A stretch of DNA of 46,337 bases from positions 1 to 46,337 of IMG/VR virus record IMGVR_UViG_3300045921_000943; one strand, 5' to 3'. This document shows, piece after piece, positions 41,282 to 46,337 of the stretch. The DNA is from a virus. The notes beneath the pieces were generated by a model. The model saw nothing but the letters and a program-made list of their open reading frames with translations, did not search any database and had not been told where the DNA came from. The stretch's first letter is position 1. Every line of letters begins with the position of its first letter. Made by a program: the position numbers and the translations under genes.

Positions 41282-41803
41282 ATGGCTGACAACGCAACTT
41301 CCGCACCCGGCCGCATCCCGGCCAGCATCAAAGGACGCAAGCACGTCCTCACCCCCTACGCATGGGCTCCCACCGCCTTGGGAGAAGACCCGGATGGCCA
41401 TCTGCGGCCAATCCAGGTGGACCCCGAGGGCAACATCAGCCCGCTTCGGGACGGCACCGTCTTTGCCTCCCAGGCCCGCACCGCCACGCACAACAGCCCG
41501 GACCTGATCAACCCGGGAGCACGCGGGCTCCTCCTCGTCATCAACGTCACGGCCTCAAGCGCCACACCTTCCGTCGTCTTCACCATCCAGGGCAAGGACC
41601 CCGCCAGCGGGACCTACTACACCATCCTGGCATCCACCGCCATTACGGGCGCAGGCCAGACCATCCTCCGGGTCCACCCCGACCTCACCGCAGCGGCCAA
41701 CCAGATCGCCAAGGACATCCTGCCCCGCACCTGGCGGGTCCTGGCGACTCATGACGACACCGATTCCATCACCTACTCCACCGGGTTCAGCACCCTCTCC
41801 TGA
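41282..41803 (+). CDS. virion decoration-like protein
   Basis: A 173-residue beta-rich protein. The C-terminal ~100 residues (LINPGARGLLLVINVTASSA, FTIQGKDPASGTYYTIL, PRTWRVLATHDDTDSITYSTGF) form a recurrent small phage domain often found next to head and fibre genes. It probably decorates the capsid or tail. Start has a clear GGAG site. First gene of the block with the long adhesin-like protein. Confidence 0.55.
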   Translation: MADNATSAPGRIPASIKGRKHVLTPYAWAPTALGEDPDGHLRPIQVDPEGNISPLRDGTVFASQARTATHNSPDLINPGARGLLLVINVTASSATPSVVFTIQGKDPASGTYYTILASTAITGAGQTILRVHPDLTAAANQIAKDILPRTWRVLATHDDTDSITYSTGFSTLS

Positions 41804-41805
41804 CC

Positions 41806-43311
41806 ATGAGCACCAAACTGACCATCCAAGAAATTGACCGCCTTGCCCGCTTGGCCACAGGCTCTAACCCGGAACTCTACCCGGCCTTCCCTCCTGTGGC
41901 GGTCGGGACGCTCGCGTTGTTCGATGCCGATGGCAAAAAAATCCTCATTGGCCAGGAAGATTTCACCCCCGAGGGCAGGCTGAAGGGCACCAAGGTCGAG
42001 GGGGTTGCTCCGGTCGGCTCCGAGCAGGAGACCATCCTGGTTCCGCTGATCCGCACGGCCAACTTCACCGCCAAGGTGGGGCGCATCTACCACACCCTCG
42101 GGACCCTCACCGTCACCGACCCCAGCCCCGAGACCATGACGGTCGCAGGCTCCGGCAGTCCGGCGGCCCATGGGGTGTATCTGCGCACGGGCGACCTGAA
42201 CAGCAAGCCGATCTATGGCCAGGGTGACTATGTCATGGATTGGACCGGGTCCCAGTGGGAAATCCGCGATGACAACCTGGGCGAAACCTACTTTACCTCG
42301 ACTCAAGATGTCCTGACGCCTGACCTCGTGACAGCCTGGGCTGTGGGGCCCGATGGCACGGGACCGACCCCCACCGTGACCCGCACGGGCGATGTGCTGC
42401 TCACCGGCCAGTCCTACCACGTCTTTGTGGCCACCGGCACCGCCACCATCGGCGGGGTGGCGACGGGTGACAGCCGGTTCCCCGTCACCCGCACTTGGGA
42501 TGGAGGCAACTGGATCAGCCTGTCCAACACCCTGCGCGGTGACGTGGTGATGAGCGGAAGCAACATCACTGCTCCCAACCAAACGGCGGCCGGCGAGCAC
42601 AACCTGATGAGCCGCCGGCTGGTGGATGCACGTGCGGGCGCGGCTGCAAACCTTTTCGGCACGTCCGGTCAATATGTCTTCCCGGTGGCCTTGACAGAGA
42701 TGTCGTCCCACACCGGCACGGGTGGGGCTGTGGATACCAACCGCGGACGGCGGCGCCTGTACACCACCACTACCCTGGACAGTTCTACCCTCCTCAGCAT
42801 GGAGTTCATTCCCAGAAACTCCTCCAACCTGTCGTCACTCTCCAACCACACTGGAATGAGTGTGGTTATGACGAATATCTCCTTCGAGGGACACACTTTC
42901 GGCGTCTTCCTAGGTGGGCTTGCGGCCAGCCCCACCCTAGTTGCGATGGCTCCCCTGGCTGCCGATGGGGTTTCTCTTCAGCTTCGCCGCAACGGAGCAA
43001 ACCATGAAGTGCGGTGGGTCACCAAAAACGGCGGAACCGAAGTGACTGGCTCTTGGGTCTCGATTGGCGCCGTCGCGGTGCCGCTGCAAGTTCTTATCAG
43101 CGCCAATGCGGGCACGGCTCAAGGGCGAATCCGCGCGTTGGATGCCACGATTTCGAGCGCGTGGCTTTGGTCTGGTTCAGTCTCAGGACTGCCGGCCGTT
43201 GGTGGTCAATACTGTGGGGTTGGCCAAGTAACGACCGCTAACCCGGCAGCTTCTGCCAACATTACTGCGATCTGGGCTGTGCACGCCTTCCAAGGATTGA
43301 TCCTCCCATGA
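41806..43311 (+). CDS. putative tail fibre or receptor-binding protein
   Basis: A 501-residue protein. The N-terminal ~100 residues (MSTKLTIQEIDRLARLATG, then beta strands) may attach to the particle. The rest is Gly/Thr/Ser-rich and beta, ending in a concanavalin-like sandwich (LSMEFIPRNSSNLSSLSNHT, HEVRWVTKNGGTEVTGSWVS, AAIWAVHAF-like). This is the usual shape of phage fibres that bind host surface polymers. The base composition of 42660-43280 is a little less GC-rich than upstream. The receptor is unknown. Confidence 0.55.
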   Translation: MSTKLTIQEIDRLARLATGSNPELYPAFPPVAVGTLALFDADGKKILIGQEDFTPEGRLKGTKVEGVAPVGSEQETILVPLIRTANFTAKVGRIYHTLGTLTVTDPSPETMTVAGSGSPAAHGVYLRTGDLNSKPIYGQGDYVMDWTGSQWEIRDDNLGETYFTSTQDVLTPDLVTAWAVGPDGTGPTPTVTRTGDVLLTGQSYHVFVATGTATIGGVATGDSRFPVTRTWDGGNWISLSNTLRGDVVMSGSNITAPNQTAAGEHNLMSRRLVDARAGAAANLFGTSGQYVFPVALTEMSSHTGTGGAVDTNRGRRRLYTTTTLDSSTLLSMEFIPRNSSNLSSLSNHTGMSVVMTNISFEGHTFGVFLGGLAASPTLVAMAPLAADGVSLQLRRNGANHEVRWVTKNGGTEVTGSWVSIGAVAVPLQVLISANAGTAQGRIRALDATISSAWLWSGSVSGLPAVGGQYCGVGQVTTANPAASANITAIWAVHAFQGLILP

Positions 43312-43715
43312 AAACCATCACCACCATCCACGCCGACGCTTTCAGCAGCGATTTCTACTACGTTCACACCGTGGACGGCTACGAATGCCGAGACCATACC
43401 GTTGAGACCGCCTCGGCCCTCTCTCCAGAACTGCGCGCCGCGCGCCAGTTCGCGCTTGATTGGTATGTGGCCGACCTTGGCCCGGACTGGACCCTCCAAG
43501 GGCGCATCGTCATCGACCGCCAGCGCAACGCGGTCTTGGTGGACCCGGAGGCAGAGCCTCCCACCTACCGCGACCTCCTCATCGGGACCGCCACCGTCCG
43601 CCACATTTCCGGCGCCACCCGCATCCACACCCGCACCAGCGAGGACATGTCGCAACCCCTGCGTGATGGGTTCCTGGCCCTCATCGCCGCACGGGAGGCC
43701 GCTCTCAACGCCTAA
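43308..43715 (+). CDS. unknown protein
   Basis: A 135-residue protein (TIHADAFSSDFYYVHTVDGY, then an alpha/beta region with IVIDRQRNAVLVDPEAEPP). It begins in an ATGA overlap with the fibre gene. A chaperone for fibre assembly is possible because of the position, but there is no motif. Confidence 0.5.
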   Translation: MKTITTIHADAFSSDFYYVHTVDGYECRDHTVETASALSPELRAARQFALDWYVADLGPDWTLQGRIVIDRQRNAVLVDPEAEPPTYRDLLIGTATVRHISGATRIHTRTSEDMSQPLRDGFLALIAAREAALNA

Positions 43716-43729
43716 CTTGCCTTTGCCTC

Positions 43730-44077
43730 ATGTCCGATCCCATCGACGCCGCCGCCAAGAAACTTCCTGGCCTTTTCTGGTTCCGGGCCTTCATGGGCAT
43801 CTCTGCCGTCATCACCCCCATCACGGTCGGCTACGGCGTCCTCTGGATGCAGGCCAACTACGTCACCGCCGAGACCGACCGCGCGGCCTGGTCCAAGCAG
43901 GTCACCATTAACGAAAAACTCGCCCAGCAGGCTGAAGACCTCCGACGCTCCGATGCCGTCCAGGAAGCCACCATCCGGCAGCACGATGAGGCACTCCGGG
44001 ACCTCAAACAAGACATCCGCGAGCAACGCGCCATTCTCCGCCTCCCGTCCCACAACAACGAAAGGACCATCCCATGA
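43730..44077 (+). CDS. membrane protein with coiled coil, spanin-like
   Basis: A 115-residue protein with one membrane helix (residues ~17-43, FWFRAFMGISAVITPITVGY) followed by a long coiled coil (TINEKLAQQAEDLRRSDAVQ, DEALRDLKQDIREQ). This is the shape of inner-membrane spanins. It ends in an ATGA overlap with a lipoprotein gene, the usual layout of Rz/Rz1 pairs. It could work with that lipoprotein or be an antiholin-like factor. Confidence 0.5.
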   Translation: MSDPIDAAAKKLPGLFWFRAFMGISAVITPITVGYGVLWMQANYVTAETDRAAWSKQVTINEKLAQQAEDLRRSDAVQEATIRQHDEALRDLKQDIREQRAILRLPSHNNERTIP

Positions 44078-44703
44078 AACTCCGCACCCTCCTGCATTTG
44101 TCATTTGTCATTTGTGCCTTGTCATTGGTCACCGCATGCACCCCAGACAAGCGCCGCGTGGACCCGCCTTCGCTGGGGGGCATCACCAGTGCCGTCCGGG
44201 TTGCGGGCGACCTCAATGCCCAGGCCAAGGCCGTGGCCAAAGAAATCCACGACAAGGGCACCCCGGCCAAGTCCGCTCCGTCCAAGCAACTCATTGGACT
44301 CCAACTCCAGATCGACCAAGCCCACGCGGCCGCCCTGGCCGAAACCCAGCGACTGCAAGGTGAGGTCAATGGCCAAGCCGAACTGGTGGCCGCCGCCCAA
44401 CATCAGGCCGACATCTGGAAAGGCAAGCAGCGCAAGGCCCTTAAGGAACTCTGGTTCTGGCGCGGCCTCGTGATCCTGGCTCTCCTCTGGATATTCCGGA
44501 AGCAGATCGCCGGCGGGATCGGGTTCGTGGCCCGCAAGTTCATCGGGGTCCCGTGGTGCCTCATCATCGGCCTTGGCATCCTCACACACTCCCCACCTCT
44601 CGCGCCTCTGCGGCCCGCGGAGCGGGCTTGCGCCTCTGCGTTAAATCTCTCCGGGTTCGGCTTGGATCCGGACGACACCGGAGAAGGCGAACGACCGTGC
44701 TGA
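44074..44703 (+). CDS. lipoprotein with coiled coil and C-terminal membrane helix, u-spanin-like
   Basis: A 209-residue protein. The lipoprotein signal ends at LSLVTAC (C22). A Gln/Ala-rich coiled coil follows (IDQAHAAALAETQRLQGEVN), then one or two membrane segments (FWRGLVILALLWIF at ~127-142; GVPWCLIIGLGIL at ~157-170). An outer-membrane lipid anchor plus a C-terminal inner-membrane helix is the design of unimolecular spanins, which fuse the two membranes in the last step of lysis. The signal core and the tail after residue ~175 are written by host-like short repeats (see repeats). Confidence 0.55.
   Translation: MKLRTLLHLSFVICALSLVTACTPDKRRVDPPSLGGITSAVRVAGDLNAQAKAVAKEIHDKGTPAKSAPSKQLIGLQLQIDQAHAAALAETQRLQGEVNGQAELVAAAQHQADIWKGKQRKALKELWFWRGLVILALLWIFRKQIAGGIGFVARKFIGVPWCLIIGLGILTHSPPLAPLRPAERACASALNLSGFGLDPDDTGEGERPC
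44094..44128 (+). repeat. heptamer tandem repeat, TCATTTG type
   Basis: Five 7-bp units (GCATTTG, TCATTTG, TCATTTG, TGCCTTG, TCATTGG) encode the hydrophobic core LSFVICALSLV of the lipoprotein signal peptide. This repeat type is common between host genes in Verrucomicrobiota and relatives. Confidence 0.7.
44599..44646 (+). repeat. direct repeat CGCCTCTGCG with hairpin
   Basis: CTCGCGCCTCTGCG at 44599-44612 recurs as CTTGCGCCTCTGCG at 44627-44640, 28 bp (4 x 7) apart. Between them GCCCGC-GGA-GCGGGC (44613-44627) forms a hairpin. CTCTGCGTTAAAT follows, a widespread intergenic repeat. It encodes the tail of the spanin-like protein. Confidence 0.6.
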
Positions 44704-44706
44704 CCC

Positions 44707-44734
44707 CCAAGGACGAATGACCAAGGACCAAGGA
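44707..44734 (+). repeat. heptamer tandem repeat, CCAAGGA type, copy 3
   Basis: Four units (CCAAGGA, CGAATGA, CCAAGGA, CCAAGGA) fill the gap between the spanin-like and holin-like genes. The last unit supplies AAGGA eight bases before the holin ATG, so the repeat itself appears to be the ribosome-binding site. Confidence 0.7.
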
Positions 44735-44742
44735 CAAACTGC

Positions 44743-45111
44743 ATGAAAAAACTCCTCTCCCACTTCCAATGGCTGGCTGCCCTGCTGGCCTCCGCACTCC
44801 TCTTCTGGCTTTCCGCCGACCCCATCCGGTGGCTCGACCCCACGGCCGGCGCGTTCGATGCCGGCGTGCTGCAAGTCCCGATCCTGGCCGCCGCCTGGTG
44901 GTTCGGCGCCATCGGGGTCATGTGGCTCGGGCTCCAGCTCTGTTTCCCATCCCTGGACGACTGGATCGACTCTGGGGACTGGCGGGAAGCCTGGAACGCC
45001 GCCAGCTCCTACGCGGACCGGAGGTTTGGTCTCCTCTACTGCGCCGGCGTTCTGGTTGCCCTCCTGACCAGCTACCTCGTCTGCCTCGTCGCCGTGGCTC
45101 TTGCGTTATGA
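44743..45111 (+). CDS. putative holin (three membrane segments)
   Basis: A 122-residue hydrophobic protein with three predicted membrane helices (~9-27, 40-66, 95-120) and a short charged loop with Trp residues (SLDDWIDSGDWREAWN). Size, topology and position between spanin-like and endolysin genes fit a class I holin, which triggers lysis. If the endolysin is Sec-exported, it may act as a pinholin. The start is preceded by a heptamer-derived AAGGA. Confidence 0.55.
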   Translation: MKKLLSHFQWLAALLASALLFWLSADPIRWLDPTAGAFDAGVLQVPILAAAWWFGAIGVMWLGLQLCFPSLDDWIDSGDWREAWNAASSYADRRFGLLYCAGVLVALLTSYLVCLVAVALAL

Positions 45112-45446
45112 CTCCCACCCAAGAAATTGCCCACCTCAAGGGGCAGATTGAATCCCTCTGCCAAGACTGGGTGGAGCACCATACTGCGGCCCAGAAGCTT
45201 GCTCTCGACATGGGGATCGCCCCCGATCGCGTGGAGGGGGACAGCTACGGGGTGCCGGGCATTCTCGACCTGCTGGACATGATCCGGGAACGGCACTTCG
45301 CCACCCACCAGTCTGCCCAGGTTTTGCAATCTGCCATCATGGGCCCCATCCAAAATCAGCGCCCCCTGACGGCGGAAGAGCGTCAATCCTTGGATGAATT
45401 TACCCAGGCGGAACTCGAATCCGCCGCACCCTCCTCACGTCCCTGA
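45108..45446 (+). CDS. unknown acidic protein of the lysis block
   Basis: A 112-residue soluble protein starting at 45108 in an ATGA overlap with the holin-like gene. Helical: IAHLKGQIESLCQDWVEHHTAAQK, then a segment around DSYGVPGILDLLDMIRE. Function unknown; perhaps a regulator of lysis timing because of position. The larger frame from 44769 is a shadow. Confidence 0.5.
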   Translation: MTPTQEIAHLKGQIESLCQDWVEHHTAAQKLALDMGIAPDRVEGDSYGVPGILDLLDMIRERHFATHQSAQVLQSAIMGPIQNQRPLTAEERQSLDEFTQAELESAAPSSRP

Positions 45447-45456
45447 CCTTCTCCCC

Positions 45457-46110
45457 ATGCGCCATGTCCCATCACTCCTACTTGCCCTGGTCCTGGCTGC
45501 GGCGCCTCTGGCTCTGGCCAGTGGGGACCGTCCATCTGGCCCGCGAGATGGGGGACCGCGGGACGGACGCGTGGTGGGAGACGGGGCAGAAGTCAGAAGG
45601 CAGGAGTCAGGAGACAGAATCCCCGCCCTCGGGACGCGTGCCCGCATCGGCTACACCTTCCGCACCCGCCTCGCCGGCCACGCCGAGGCCACCGGCCACA
45701 ACGACGGGCCCGTGGTGGATGCGGTCCTGGAGACGGTCGGCCTAAAAGGCAGCCGGGCCCCCTATTGTGCCGCAACTAATCGTGCGCTCCTCGACTGGTC
45801 CGGTTTCCGTCACGTGGGACCGCGATCCGCATGGTCGCCTGATTGGCTTCGCAATCCAACCTGGACCCGGGCGGCAGGCGGCCGCACCCCCCAGCAAGGC
45901 GATGCCGGCGGCATCTGGTTTCCCTCCAAAGGTCGCATCGCCCACACCTTCCTCATCGGCACCTGGGGCCGGAGCGTCCTGACCTACGAGGGCAACACCA
46001 GTCCGGACGCCGCCCCCGGCTCCGCTGCCGACCGCGACGGCGGCGGCTTCCATTACAAACGCCGCCTCCCCCGCCAAATCCACAGCGTCCGCGATTGGAT
46101 CACGCCATGA
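45457..46110 (+). CDS. Sec-exported cysteine endolysin (NlpC/P60 or CHAP-like)
   Basis: A 217-residue protein. Start at 45457 gives a clean signal peptide (MRHVPSLLLALVLAAAPLALASG). After a linker with heptamer repeats, the catalytic domain (from ~80) has HNDGPVVDAVLETVGL and PYCAATNRALLDW with C104, then AHTFLIGTWG with H163, and TYEGNT with N180: the Cys-His-Asn triad of papain-like peptidoglycan peptidases. An exported endolysin is usually held inactive until a pinholin depolarises the membrane. Frames start earlier (45394), but the later ATG fits the signal peptide. Confidence 0.72.
   Translation: MRHVPSLLLALVLAAAPLALASGDRPSGPRDGGPRDGRVVGDGAEVRRQESGDRIPALGTRARIGYTFRTRLAGHAEATGHNDGPVVDAVLETVGLKGSRAPYCAATNRALLDWSGFRHVGPRSAWSPDWLRNPTWTRAAGGRTPQQGDAGGIWFPSKGRIAHTFLIGTWGRSVLTYEGNTSPDAAPGSAADRDGGGFHYKRRLPRQIHSVRDWITP
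45585..45619 (+). repeat. heptamer tandem repeat, GTCAGGA type
   Basis: Five 7-bp units (GGCAGAA, GTCAGAA, GGCAGGA, GTCAGGA, GACAGAA) lie in the linker of the endolysin gene and encode AEVRRQESGDR. A third heptamer family in the lysis block, again of the Verrucomicrobiota intergenic type. Confidence 0.7.
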
Positions 46111-46337
46111 CCCCCGCGCAAGAAGCCATCTGGGCCCAGGTCAACGACATGCTGCGCGAGCATTTCGATGCTGCTGTCATCACCGTCATGTCCGAGATCG
46201 ATCCCGACGAAAACCATCAAGCCGTCCGCTCTTGTTGGCATGGGGGCTTGTTCCTTGCCCGCGGCCTGACCGAACAACAACGCGACCGCCTCCGGCAAGC
46301 CGCCCAGACCGAGCCCTCCACCCCACAGGACGAATGA
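46107..46337 (+). CDS. small unknown protein
   Basis: A 76-residue protein, start by ATGA overlap with the endolysin. It is mostly helical and acidic at the start (AIWAQVNDMLREHFDAAVITVMS) with a C and H in the middle (VRSCWHGGLFLARGLTEQQRD). The stop codon is the last three bases of the window, so the gene is complete. No function assigned. Confidence 0.5.
   Translation: MTPAQEAIWAQVNDMLREHFDAAVITVMSEIDPDENHQAVRSCWHGGLFLARGLTEQQRDRLRQAAQTEPSTPQDE

Noticed and set aside
1-46337. CRISPR array, insertion sequence or integrase with attachment site
   Set aside because: No spaced identical repeats of CRISPR type, no transposase-like ORF and no recombinase motifs were found on either strand.
1-46337. 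Window as a closed circular genome
   Set aside because: The methyltransferase lacks its N-terminus at base 1, and the last gene ends with a stop at base 46337, so the two ends do not join into one methyltransferase gene.

Overview
The window is a GC-rich stretch of a double-stranded DNA tailed phage. It encodes both terminase subunits, a scaffold-like protein, an N4 gp56-type major capsid protein, a portal, tail and adhesin proteins and a lysis cassette. No tail sheath, tube or tape-measure gene is visible, and one very large multidomain protein (4396 aa) sits where short-tailed phages often keep ejected internal virion proteins, so a podovirus-like particle is the best guess. No integrase, DNA polymerase or RNA polymerase gene is seen. 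The first gene is cut by the left edge and the last gene ends exactly at the right edge, so this looks like part of a genome. The host is not proven. Heptamer tandem repeats and small proteins that I associate with Verrucomicrobiota metagenomes make that phylum my first guess, with low to moderate confidence.

Layout. (1) 1-4832, plus strand: a DNA methylation and replication block of genes joined by ATGA overlaps: 5' truncated C5-cytosine methyltransferase, VRR-NUC nuclease, replication-initiation-like protein with an iteron-like cluster inside its gene, DnaB helicase, DUF3307-like membrane protein and a SWIM zinc-finger protein. (2) 4774-5583, minus strand: three small coupled genes. (3) 5785-8239: divergent promoter region, then terS and terL. 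(4) 8240-9085: about 845 bp without a credible ORF, starting with a phage promoter, holding many long RNA helices and a tRNA-Met-like element, and ending in a T-rich run. This is the strongest candidate for an undescribed structured RNA. (5) 9085-9845, minus: two small unknown genes. (6) 10029-20514, plus: scaffold, major capsid and tail or connector genes. (7) 20504-22617, minus: accessory genes, several too short for ordinary gene calling. (8) 22728-24377, plus: XRE regulator, small AT-richer genes and a second replication-type gene broken at a run of five C. (9) 24514-38555: an unknown protein and the giant polyvalent protein. (10) 38596-43715: portal, small head proteins and an adhesin-like protein. 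(11) 43730-46337: spanin-like, holin-like and endolysin genes.

How the parts work together. A recurrent promoter (TTGACA followed by AAACC, then a TAGCGT/TAGGGT/CATCGT-like -10 about 17 bp on) precedes most transcription blocks. At five genes the ATG lies 34-37 nt after the first T of the -35 box, so the mRNA should be leaderless or nearly so. The giant protein combines a ParB-like domain, a MuF-C/BECR-like domain, two ADP-ribosyltransferase-like domains, a sigma-70-like region 2 plus region 4 module and an LPD38-like C-terminus. If it is ejected with the DNA, it could modify host proteins and redirect host RNA polymerase at the start of infection. That is inference from domain content.
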